Shown here in pieces: positions 26,401 to 34,206 of a stretch of 34,206 nt of DNA (position 1 is its first letter; each line of letters begins with the position of its first letter). Below the pieces are notes generated by a model. It worked only from the letters and a program-made list of their open reading frames with translations. It made no database searches and was not told the origin of the DNA. The DNA lies in contig CAIUQQ010000033.1 of NCBI GenBank assembly GCA_903901345.1, forward strand, positions 1 through 34,206, in the 5' to 3' direction. Position numbers and translations under genes: made by a program. This DNA is from an uncultured Bacteroidota bacterium. Its GTDB lineage: Bacteria; Bacteroidota; Bacteroidia; UKL13-3.

Positions 26401-29400
26401 TCCTAAGTTAGCACAACTAAAGTTGTTTTGGCTTATGATACTTAATAATCCTGTTGAACAATTATCGCTGCTACTTAATATTACTTGTGATGCTGTTAAG
26501 CTTGCCGATCCGGTTGAGTTTACATAAATACTAGCTGATTTGGTCGTTAATAATGGTCTTACCGTATCTAATACTGTTGCGGTAAATGTTCTACTTCCAA
26601 TGTTTCCGGTAACGTCTGTACCATTTAATGTAATCGTGTTTACTCCAATATTAGCACAAGTGAATGCTGTTTGGCTTAATGTTTTTGTCACAATACTACA
26701 ATTGTCTGTACTTGAACTGTCAACGTCTGATACTGCAATATTAGCTGTTCCTGTTGCGCCTATATAAACGTTTATGTTTTGTTTTGGACGCATAGTTGGG
26801 CGAATGGTATCAAATACGTTTACTACAAAACTGGTTGTTCTAACATTGCTATTCACATCGGTTACAGTAAATATGATATTATTAGTTCCTAAATCTGTAC
26901 ATGTATAGTTGCTTTTGCTAATAGCAAATGTTGATACACCACAATTATCTGTACTGTTATTATTCACTTGAGATGCTGTGATTGATCCTGTTCCTGCAGC
27001 ATTTAAATAAACACTCTGGTTAGATACAATTGCATTTGGTGCTATCGTGTCTAAAATATTTACTGCTACTGTTGCTGAATGTGAATTACCACTTTGATCT
27101 TGAACGGTAAATAAGATATTATTGATTCCTGTGTTTGAACAATTGAATACTGATTGACTCAATACTCTACTTGTAATGGTACAATTATCGGTACTTGCAC
27201 TGTCTAATAAACCAGCATTGATTGTTACTTGACCATTTACTGATAAATAAGCATTGAATCTTGCTTTTGGTCTTGCTACTGGCGCTATTGGATCTAATAC
27301 AACAACGGTTGTTGTTCCTGTATTTACATTACCATTTACGTCTGTTACGGTTAAGGTTACTGTTTTAACTCCTAAATCTGTACATGAAATAGTTGTTGGC
27401 GAAACTGTTACACTTGCTATTCCGCAAGCATCTGTACTACCATTATTAAACTGTGGTGCCGTAATTCCAACACTTCCTGATTGATTTAAATACAATACTA
27501 TTCCATTTACAATATTCACTACTGGTCTTACTGTATCTTGTATTGTTACTACTGCTGTACCTGTTTTTATATTTCCATTTACATCGGTTACGGTTAATAC
27601 TACTGTATTAGCGCCAATATTTGAACAACTAAAGTTGTTTGGTGAAACAGTTGTCGTTGCGATTCCACAGGCATCACTTGATCCATTATTCACTTGTGAA
27701 GCTGTAATTGAGGCTGCTCCTAAGTTGTTTAATTGAACGGTTATGTTCTGTGTTACTACTACTGGTCTTACTGTATCTGCTATAGTTACTATTGCCGTTC
27801 CTGTTTTTACATTCCCTTTATTATCGGTCACGGTTAAAGTTACCGTATTTGCTCCAATATTTGAACAGGTAAAGGTACTTGGTGATACAGTAGTCGTTGC
27901 AATTCCACATGCATCACTTGATCCATTATTTACTTGTGAAGCTGTAATTGATGCTGCTCCTAAGCTACTTAATTGAACGGTTATGTTTTGTGTTACTACT
28001 ACTGGTCTTACTGTATCTGATACGGTTACTACTGCTGTACCGGTTTTAATGTTTCCATTTACATCGGTTACGGTTAACGTTACTGTATTGGCTCCTGTAT
28101 TGGTACATGTAAATGTGTTTGGTGATACTGACAATGTTGCTATGCCACATGCATCACTTGATCCATTATTTACTTGTGCACCTGTAATTGAAGCGGTTCC
28201 CAAGTTGCTTAATTGAACGGTTATGTTTTGTGTTAATACAACTGGTCTTACTGTATCTTGTACGGTTACTGTTGCATTTCTAGTAGTAATATTACCGTTT
28301 ACATCGGTTACGGTTAATACTACTGCATTGTTTCCAATATTAGTACATGTAAAAGTGGAAGGAGTAGCTGTTCTTGTTGCTATTCCACATATATCGGATG
28401 AGCTGCCTGTAATTTGTGCTCCTGTAATGGTAACTGTTCCTAAACTGTTTAACTGTACTGTAATGTTTTGTGACACTACTGTTGGTGTAATCGTATCGGC
28501 TACGGTTACTACTGCTGTGCCTGTTCTAACATTTCCGTTTACATCGGTTACTGTCAAGGTTACTGTGTTTGCTCCAATATTTGAACACGTAAAGGTATTT
28601 GGTGATACGGCATAAGTGGCTATTCCACAAATATCTGTTGATCCATTATTTATTTGAACGCCTGTGATTGAAGCAGTACCCAAACTGTTTAATTGAACTG
28701 TGATGTTTTGTGTATTTACTACTGGTCTTACTGTATCGGCTACGGTTACTACTGCTGTGCCCGTTTTAATGTTTCCATTTACATCGGTTACGGTTAATAT
28801 TACTGTATTGTTTCCAATATTTGAACATGTAAATGTACTTGGTGATACTGATAATGTTGAGATTCCACATGCATCACTTGAGCCATTGTTTACTTGTGCC
28901 GCTGTAATTGTTACTGTTCCTATGCTACTTAACTGTGCTGTTATATTCTGTGTAACTACTACTGGTACTACTGTATCTAATACTGTAATTGTTGCTGTGC
29001 CTGTTTTGAAGTTTCCTTTGGTATCGGTTACTGTCAATACTACTGAGTTTGCGCCTAAATTTGAACATGTAAAGGTATTTGGTGAAACAGTATAGGTTGA
29101 TATTCCACACGAATCACTTGATCCATTATCAACTTGTGAGCCTAAAACAGTTACTGTTCCATTTGAACCTAAATACGCATTTATGTTTTTAGTAATTACA
29201 TTTGGTCTTACTGTATCTATTACGGTTACTGTAGCATTTCCTGTTTTAAAGTTACCATTCACATCGGTTACTGTTAATACTACTATGTTAGCACCTGTAT
29301 TTGAACATGTAAATGTACTTGGACTTGCTGAATAAGTAGCAATTCCACATGCATCTAATGAACCGTTATTAATTTGAGTACCTAATATACTTGCTGTTCC

Positions 29401-32400
29401 TGTTGAACTTAAGTATACTGAAATGTTCTTTGTAATTACTGTTGGTTTAATGGTATCAAATATAGTTACTACTGCTGTGCCTGTTCTAACGTTTCCGCCT
29501 AAATCTGTAACGGTTAAGGTAACTGTATTTAATCCAATATTTGCACAACGTAATATATTTGGTGTTACTGTCATACTTGCTATGCCACAGAAATCTGTTG
29601 AACCATTATCTATTAATGCAGGTGTAACTGCTATTGCACCATTTGTTGCTAAATAAAGTCTTCTGTTTTGTGTAATAACTATTGGTGCTATTGTATCTGT
29701 TACTGTTACCGTTGCAATTCCTGTTTTAATATTTCCATTTACATCGGTTACCGTTAAGGTAACAATGTTTGCTCCAATATTTGTACATGTAAATGAACTT
29801 GGTGATACTACTGTTGTTGCTATGCCACATGCATCGGTTGATCCATTGTTAACTTGTGCTGCTGTTACTGAAACTGTTCCTGTTGCACTTAATATAGCTG
29901 TAACATTTCGGGTAATAACAATAGGTGTAATAGTATCTAATACTGTAATTACTGCTGTAGCTGTTTTAAAGTTTCCTTTTGTATCTGTTACTGTTAATAC
30001 TACATTGTTATTTCCAATATTTGAACAATTGAATGTTGCTGGTACTACTGCATAAGTAGCTACGCCACAATTATCTGTTGATCCTCCATTTACTTGTGTC
30101 CCTAAAACTGTTACTGTACCTGCTGTTCCTAAATAAACTGTGATGTTTCTAGCAATTACATTTGGCTTAATGGTATCTTGTACGGTTACGATGGCTGTAC
30201 CCGTTCTTATGTTTCCATTTACATCAGTTACGGTTAATGTTACTGTGTTTGCTCCTGTATTGGCACATGTAAATGAGGTTGGCGAAGCTGTTACCGCTGC
30301 TATTCCACATGAATCATATGATCCATTATTTATTTGCGCAGCTGTAATTGAGGCTGTTCCTGTAGCACTTAATTGAACAGTTATGTTTTGTGTTACTACT
30401 ACTGGTCTTACCGTATCCGATACAGTTACTATTGCTGTTCCTGTTTTAAAGTTTCCACTTAAATCTGTTACGGTTAAGGTTACTGTATTTGCCCCTATAT
30501 TGCTACATGTAAATGTTGATGGTGAAACTGATAATGTTGAAATTGTACAATTATCTGTTGATCCATTATTTACTTGTGCACCTGTTAAGGTTAAGGTTCC
30601 ATTTGACCCTAAATACGCTGTTATGTTTTTAGTGATCACATTTGGTTTGATCGTATCTGATAATGTTACTGTTGCTGTTCCTGTTTTTATGTTTCCTTTG
30701 GTATCTGTTACTGTTAAGGTCACAATGTTTGATCCAATATTAGCACAGGTAAATGTACTTGGCGAAACTGCTACTGTTGCTATTCCACATGCATCGCTTG
30801 AACCATTGTTTATTTGTGCAGCTGTAATTGTTGCTGTACCTAAACTGCTTAATTGAACGCTTATGTTTTGTGTTATTACAACTGGTCGTACTGTATCTTG
30901 AACGGTTACAATAGCTGTACCTGTTTTTACATTGCCATTTAAATCGGTAACGGTTAATGTTACTGTATTTGCTCCTGTATTTGAACACGTAAATGTACTT
31001 GGTGATACTGATAATAATGAAGTATTTACACCACATGCATCGGTTGAACCATTGTTAACTTGTCCAGCTGTGATTGTTGCATTTCCTGTTGCATTTAACT
31101 GTACTGTTATGTTTTGTGTAATCACTACTGGTCTTACTGTATCGGCTACGGTTACAATCGCTGTGCCTGTTTTTACATTGCCATTGTTATCTGTTACTGA
31201 TAAGGTTACTGTATTTACTCCAATATTTGAACATGTAAATGTACTTGGTGATACTGATAATAATGAAGCATTTACGCCACACGCATCGGTTGAACCATTG
31301 TTTATTTGAGCACCTGTAATTGTTGCACTACCTGTTGCATTTAATTGAACTGTTATGTTCTGTGTATTTACTACTGGTCTTACTGTATCGGCTACGGTTA
31401 CTGTTGCATTTGCTGTACTGATATTTCCATTCACATCTGTTACAGTTAATACTACTGCATTTGTACCAATATTTGAACACGTAAATGTACTTGGTGTTAC
31501 TGATAATAATGATGTGTTTACACCACATGCATCGGTTGAACCATTGTTTATCTGAGCGCCTGTTATTGAAGCATTTCCTGTTGCATTTAATTGAACTGTG
31601 ATGTTCTGTGCTATTGCAACTGGTCTTACTGTATCTATTACTGTTACGATTGCTGTGCCTGTTTTAACGTTATTATTCACATCTCTTATTGTTAAAACTA
31701 CCGTGTTGCTGCCTACGTTTAAGCAACTGAATGATGTCGGTGATACTGTTACTGTTGATATTCCACATGCATCGCTTGATCCATTGTTTATCTGTGATGC
31801 TGTAATTGAAGCTGATCCACTTGCATTTAAGTAAATAGTTTTGTTTTGTGTTATTACTATTGGTGTAATGGTATCAACAACTGTAACTATAGCTGTGGTT
31901 GTTTTTAAGTTTCCATTGATATCTGTTACTGATAATGTTACTATATTGGCGCCAACATTTGTACATGTAAATGTACTTGGCGAAACACTGTAACTAGCAA
32001 TGCCACAATTGTCTGTACTTCCATTGTTTACTTGAGATCCTGTAATCAAAACATTTCCTGTTGCATTTAAATAAACTGAAATATTTTGTGAAACTACTGT
32101 AGGTTTAATCGTATCTAATACTGTCACTATTGCTGTGCCTGTTTTTACATTATTGTTGTAATCTCTTGCTGTTAATGTAACTGTATTTGGCCCTACTTGT
32201 GTACAATTAAATATGGAAGGCGAAACTAATAATGAGGTGATTACACATGCATCACTTGTTCCATTATTAACTTGAGCAGCTGTTATTAAGCCCGTACTTC
32301 CTGATGCATCTAAATAGGCATTGATATTACGTGTAATTACTACTGGCTTAATTGTATCTTGAACCAATACTGTAGCCACTCGAGAACTAACATTGTTACT

Positions 32401-34137
32401 TGCATCTCTTGCTGTTAATACTACTGTGTTTGGACCTACTTGAGCACATGTAAATGTGTTTGGTAATACACTTAATGTAAAGTTACATGCGTCTGATGAT
32501 CCATTGTCAACTTGACTAGGCAAAATTGTTATGTTTCCTGTTGCATCTAATTGTGCTGTGATGTTTTTTGTTAAAACTATTGGTCTAATGGTATCTCTAA
32601 CGTTGATTGAAGCACTCACTGAATCTTTATTTCCTGAAGCATCTGTTACAATTAAGTAAATAGTGTTGAAGCCTACATTGCTACAAGTAAAGGTTGATTT
32701 GCTTATTGTTCTTGTTGAAATAGTGCAATTGTCTGTACTTCCATTGTCTATTTGTGACGCAAGTATACTTCCATTGCCTGATCCATCTAAGAATAATGTT
32801 AAATCCTGACTTACTACTGTTGGTTTAATTAAATCTTGTACGGTTACTGTTGCTGCTGCAGAATCTTTATTTCCATAATTATCTGTTACAACTAAATAAA
32901 CTGTATTTGACCCAATATTTGAACAATTGAAAGCGGTTTTACTTAAAACTCTTGTCGCTATACCACAATTGTCTGTACTTCCATTGTCTATTTGAGCTAT
33001 TGTCAATGTTGAATTGCCAAATGCATTCAATTGAATGGTTGCATTTTTGGTTACTACTACTGGCTTAACTACTTCTGAAAGTGTTACTACTGATACGCCT
33101 GTTTTTATATTGCCATTGTTATCGGTCACTGTTAAGGTAACTGTAACTGGTGTGCCAATATTTGAACAGTTAAATGTATTAGGTGTTACTGTCATACTTG
33201 CTATTCCACATGCATCACTTGATCCATTGTTTACTTGTGAACCTGTAATTGTAGCATTTCCTGATCCATCTAATGGAACTGTTATGTTTTTAGTGATTAC
33301 TATTGGTCTTACGGTATCTGATACCGTTACTATAGCTGTACCCGTTTTAACGTTTCCATTATTATCCGTTACCGTTAAGGTTACTGTATTGGCTCCAATA
33401 TTTGAACAAGTAAAGCTGCTTGGTGAAATTGTTGTTGTTGCTATTCCACATGCATCGCTTGATCCATTATTTACTTGTGATGCTGTAATTATTTTGTTTC
33501 CTGTTGCATCTAATTGTACTGAAATGTTTTGTGTTACAACTACTGGTCTTACTGTATCTGATACGGTTACTATTGCTGTTCCTGTTTTAATATTTCCATT
33601 AACATCTGTTACCGTTAAAGTTACTGTGTTATTTCCAATATTTGAACAAGTAAAGCTGCTTGGTAAAATTGTTGTTGTGGCTATTCCACATGCATCGCTC
33701 GATCCATTATTTACTTGTGATGCTGTAATCGTTGTATTTCCTGTTGCATCTAATTGAACGGTTATGTTTCTAGTTATCACAACTGGTCTTACTGTATCTG
33801 ATACGGTTACTGTTGCTGTGCCTGTTTTTACATTTCCATTTACATCAGTTACCGTTAAGGTTACTGTATTGGCTCCAATATTTGAACAAGTAAAGCTGCT
33901 TGGTAAAATTGTTGTTGTAGCTATTCCACATGCATCGCTCGATCCATTATTAACCTGTGACGCTGTAATTGTTTTGTTTCCTGTTGCATCTAATTGTACT
34001 GTGATGTTTTGGGTTACAACTACTGGTCTTACGGTATCTGATACGGTTACTGTTGCTGTGCCTGTTTTAATATTTCCATTAACATCTGTTACCGTTAAAG
34101 TTACTGTGTTATTTCCAATATTTGAACAAGTAAAGCT
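23434..34137 (-). CDS. Giant T9SS-secreted Ig/HYR-like repeat protein (adhesin-like), 5' partial
   Basis: At least 3567 residues; the N-terminus is missing because the contig ends inside the repeat array. The open frame continues into sequencing adapter with a false GTG start at 34170, which I exclude. N to C: a 33-residue partial repeat; 40 full repeats of about 80 residues, each starting like DTVRPVV and holding a DNC/DAC cysteine mid-repeat, a second cysteine in FTCSNIG, and TLTVTDxNGN near the end; one HYR-like domain (from 24387); two smaller Ig-like modules; and a C-terminal sorting domain beginning MYPNPSNG (about 23661) and ending VRLTQAGKTSVKPIVITK. The repeats resemble HYR-type extracellular beta-sandwiches, where the two Cys may form a disulfide and the Asp/Asn loops may bind calcium. 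The ending is typical of type IX secretion cargo. A surface adhesin or gliding-type role is inferred. Confidence 0.88.
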   Translation of the reverse strand, partial: SFTCSNIGNNTVTLTVTDVNGNIKTGTATVTVSDTVRPVVVTQNITVQLDATGNKTITASQVNNGSSDACGIATTTILPSSFTCSNIGANTVTLTVTDVNGNVKTGTATVTVSDTVRPVVITRNITVQLDATGNTTITASQVNNGSSDACGIATTTILPSSFTCSNIGNNTVTLTVTDVNGNIKTGTAIVTVSDTVRPVVVTQNISVQLDATGNKIITASQVNNGSSDACGIATTTISPSSFTCSNIGANTVTLTVTDNNGNVKTGTAIVTVSDTVRPIVITKNITVPLDGSGNATITGSQVNNGSSDACGIASMTVTPNTFNCSNIGTPVTVTLTVTDNNGNIKTGVSVVTLSEVVKPVVVTKNATIQLNAFGNSTLTIAQIDNGSTDNCGIATRVLSKTAFNCSNIGSNTVYLVVTDNYGNKDSAAATVTVQDLIKPTVVSQDLTLFLDGSGNGSILASQIDNGSTDNCTISTRTISKSTFTCSNVGFNTIYLIVTDASGNKDSVSASINVRDTIRPIVLTKNITAQLDATGNITILPSQVDNGSSDACNFTLSVLPNTFTCAQVGPNTVVLTARDASNNVSSRVATVLVQDTIKPVVITRNINAYLDASGSTGLITAAQVNNGTSDACVITSLLVSPSIFNCTQVGPNTVTLTARDYNNNVKTGTAIVTVLDTIKPTVVSQNISVYLNATGNVLITGSQVNNGSTDNCGIASYSVSPSTFTCTNVGANIVTLSVTDINGNLKTTTAIVTVVDTITPIVITQNKTIYLNASGSASITASQINNGSSDACGISTVTVSPTSFSCLNVGSNTVVLTIRDVNNNVKTGTAIVTVIDTVRPVAIAQNITVQLNATGNASITGAQINNGSTDACGVNTSLLSVTPSTFTCSNIGTNAVVLTVTDVNGNISTANATVTVADTVRPVVNTQNITVQLNATGSATITGAQINNGSTDACGVNASLLSVSPSTFTCSNIGVNTVTLSVTDNNGNVKTGTAIVTVADTVRPVVITQNITVQLNATGNATITAGQVNNGSTDACGVNTSLLSVSPSTFTCSNTGANTVTLTVTDLNGNVKTGTAIVTVQDTVRPVVITQNISVQLSSLGTATITAAQINNGSSDACGIATVAVSPSTFTCANIGSNIVTLTVTDTKGNIKTGTATVTLSDTIKPNVITKNITAYLGSNGTLTLTGAQVNNGSTDNCTISTLSVSPSTFTCSNIGANTVTLTVTDLSGNFKTGTAIVTVSDTVRPVVVTQNITVQLSATGTASITAAQINNGSYDSCGIAAVTASPTSFTCANTGANTVTLTVTDVNGNIRTGTAIVTVQDTIKPNVIARNITVYLGTAGTVTVLGTQVNGGSTDNCGVATYAVVPATFNCSNIGNNNVVLTVTDTKGNFKTATAVITVLDTITPIVITRNVTAILSATGTVSVTAAQVNNGSTDACGIATTVVSPSSFTCTNIGANIVTLTVTDVNGNIKTGIATVTVTDTIAPIVITQNRRLYLATNGAIAVTPALIDNGSTDFCGIASMTVTPNILRCANIGLNTVTLTVTDLGGNVRTGTAVVTIFDTIKPTVITKNISVYLSSTGTASILGTQINNGSLDACGIATYSASPSTFTCSNTGANIVVLTVTDVNGNFKTGNATVTVIDTVRPNVITKNINAYLGSNGTVTVLGSQVDNGSSDSCGISTYTVSPNTFTCSNLGANSVVLTVTDTKGNFKTGTATITVLDTVVPVVVTQNITAQLSSIGTVTITAAQVNNGSSDACGISTLSVSPSTFTCSNIGNNTVILTVTDVNGNIKTGTAVVTVADTVRPVVNTQNITVQLNSLGTASITGVQINNGSTDICGIATYAVSPNTFTCSNIGANTVTLTVTDVNGNVRTGTAVVTVADTITPTVVSQNITVQLNSLGTVTITGAQITGSSSDICGIATRTATPSTFTCTNIGNNAVVLTVTDVNGNITTRNATVTVQDTVRPVVLTQNITVQLSNLGTASITGAQVNNGSSDACGIATLSVSPNTFTCTNTGANTVTLTVTDVNGNIKTGTAVVTVSDTVRPVVVTQNITVQLSSLGAASITASQVNNGSSDACGIATTTVSPSTFTCSNIGANTVTLTVTDNKGNVKTGTAIVTIADTVRPVVVTQNITVQLNNLGAASITASQVNNGSSDACGIATTTVSPNNFSCSNIGANTVVLTVTDVNGNIKTGTAVVTIQDTVRPVVNIVNGIVLYLNQSGSVGITAPQFNNGSTDACGIASVTVSPTTISCTDLGVKTVTLTVTDVNGNVNTGTTTVVVLDPIAPVARPKARFNAYLSVNGQVTINAGLLDSASTDNCTITSRVLSQSVFNCSNTGINNILFTVQDQSGNSHSATVAVNILDTIAPNAIVSNQSVYLNAAGTGSITASQVNNNSTDNCGVSTFAISKSNYTCTDLGTNNIIFTVTDVNSNVRTTSFVVNVFDTIRPTMRPKQNINVYIGATGTANIAVSDVDSSSTDNCSIVTKTLSQTAFTCANIGVNTITLNGTDVTGNIGSRTFTATVLDTVRPLLTTKSASIYVNSTGSASLTASQVILSSSDNCSTGLLSIISQNNFSCANLGINTVAVTVTDASGNFRTINATVTVLDTIKPNVLTQNRTIYLNAVGTASLTAAQVNNGTTDNCTIQTLSISKTAYTASDLGINNITFTATDNSSNSQTVNVIVTVLDTVRPVVITQNRTIYLNASGTASVTAAQVNNGSSDNVGVTSLLLSRTAFSCTDLGANIVTLTVSDISNNSTSGTATITVLDTVRPIVVARNLTLYLNAIGQVSITPAQINNGSTDNCSIATYTLSKSAFNCTDRGINSNIITLSVTDGSGNTSTALANISVLDTIRPNIVVNNNLNIYLNASGLATLTTAQVNNGSNDNCGITALSLSKTSFNSTNLGLNIVSFTATDASGNNQSVNVNVNVLDSMMPVAIAQNKTIYLDASGSASVTAAQVNNGSTDNVGVTTLTLSKTSFGCSNVGNNAVVLTVRDISNNIATANAIITVLDTIRPTVIAQNLTVYLNGLGLAIITPAQVNNGTVDNCSIANLSISKSSFNCTDRGINSNTLTLTATDASGNISNASFTVTVLDTFKPNVVVNNNLNVYLNASGTASITTAQVNNGSTDNCGITTLALSKTTFNGTNLGLNIVSFTATDASGNSELVNVNVIVNDTMAPIIIARNKTLYLNSFGSVILTASDLDSASTDNVGITTRTVNKTLFNCNDAGLNLVEIIVGDVSGNKTSMIVTVTVLDTILPVVSNVPANVTFGYCGADYSPNMPTATDNCGGVTIKQTAGVTIGNKYPVGVTINTFTFEDKSGNKVTRSYTVTIYPKYVPDSFSNITVCSSVATFNLTPTNAKGVYTFTGSGVTLDGKMFDPSLSGSGNYNVTYTFTDSLKCVTAGNFFVTVNRAPDKPVIDRKTSTVLQVQQQFTFYQWLRYGQPIAGATSQSYNTTRSGLYSVKVSSKEGCSTESDAYAIGVNIGVNNANTQVGFKMYPNPSNGMIYIELDDQSATETSVKVFDALGKLVYETEINTFITQLDLSNIADGTYFVRLTQAGKTSVKPIVITK
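24388..34137 (-). repeat. Tandem array of about 240-bp coding repeats (40 complete, 1 partial)
   Basis: Forty complete units span 34038 down to 24388 (average about 241 bp), plus 99 bp of a further unit at the contig edge. Units near the edge are nearly identical in protein and close in DNA; units towards 24388 are much more diverged. Local subfamilies are visible. Three consecutive units at 30898-31635 carry a two-residue insert (DACGVNTSLLSV type). The last eight units (24388-26325) follow a three-unit pattern. The periodicity belongs to the protein, not to a CRISPR or satellite. Confidence 0.92.
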
Positions 34138-34206
34138 AGATCGGAGAGCACACGTCTGAACTCCAGTCACCTGAAGCTATCTCGTATGCCGTCTTCTGCT
34201 TGAAAA
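34138..34206 (+). other. Illumina adapter read-through (sequencing artefact), not genomic
   Basis: Genomic repeat sequence stops at 34137 and is followed by the Illumina index adapter. The first part is AGATCGGAGAGCACACG onward (34138-34170, with one A missing against the standard AGATCGGAAGAGC). An 8-nt index CTGAAGCT follows (34171-34178), then the flow-cell part ATCTCGTATGCC... ending CTGCTTG (34179-34202) and AAAA. The missing base puts the adapter in frame with the repeat gene and creates a false N-terminus reading MTGVQTCALRS. Confidence 0.98.

Noticed and set aside
24388-34137. Regular about 240-bp DNA periodicity as a possible CRISPR or satellite array
   Set aside because: The unit is a whole number of codons, wholly coding on the minus strand, with protein-level conservation and no unique spacers.
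24593-34159. Many long plus-strand open frames with a repeating MFCVTTTGLTVSDTVT-like sequence opposite the giant gene
   Set aside because: They are antisense shadows of the 240-bp repeats: the same frame stays open because the coding repeat recurs. They have no starts with upstream signals, no signal peptides and no family resemblance.
34138-34170. Peptide MTGVQTCALRS as the real N-terminus of the giant protein
   Set aside because: It is the translation of sequencing adapter; it contains no signal peptide, and a T9SS cargo needs one.
1-34206. tRNA, rRNA, CRISPR, transposase or prophage genes
   Set aside because: I found no cloverleaf, rRNA-like stretch, CRISPR array, transposase or phage structural gene in the intergenic gaps, all of which are under 260 nt.

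Overview
The window looks like one end of a draft contig from a low-GC Bacteroidota genome. Three things point there: the minus-strand order uppS–bamA–ompH–ompH, an arsenic operon containing a DUF6428-type gene, and a secreted protein ending in a type IX secretion (T9SS) sorting domain. I cannot place it below phylum. The genomic sequence stops at about 34137. The last 69 bases are Illumina adapter plus an index and must not be read as biology.

Layout. Bases 1-634 hold the start of a DsbD-type thiol:disulfide protein that leaves the window on the left. Bases 785-5362 are the envelope cluster, transcribed right to left: uppS (undecaprenyl-PP synthase), bamA (outer-membrane protein assembly) and two Skp/OmpH-type chaperones, closed by a strong terminator. 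Next are a small four-helix membrane protein (minus), then comEC and an enoyl-CoA hydratase family gene (plus). Bases 9044-14879 carry seven minus-strand genes, transcribed in this order: a trypsin-like protease without signal peptide, a lipoprotein, a CHAD-like helical protein, plsY, clpS, a CoA-transferase A subunit and a GT39-type membrane glycosyltransferase. A K+-channel-like gene diverges from this block.

Bases 15848-18711 form an arsenic resistance operon: arsR, a DUF6428-type Cys-tailed protein, acr3 (arsenite efflux) and arsC (arsenate reductase with a three-cysteine relay). A 12-bp palindrome overlaps the likely arsR promoter. Two non-coding repeat elements sit between the operon's genes. 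A CarB without the C-terminal regulatory domain follows on the minus strand.

The right third (21847-34137) is dominated by a giant secreted repeat protein, incomplete at its N-terminus. It has 40 complete Ig/HYR-like repeats of about 80 residues, a partial one at the edge, a terminal HYR-like domain and a T9SS sorting signal. An OmpA-family gene follows 33 nt downstream and was probably co-transcribed. The last eight repeats show a higher-order three-repeat pattern in which neighbouring repeats lose opposite cysteines. This is the most unusual structure in the window.
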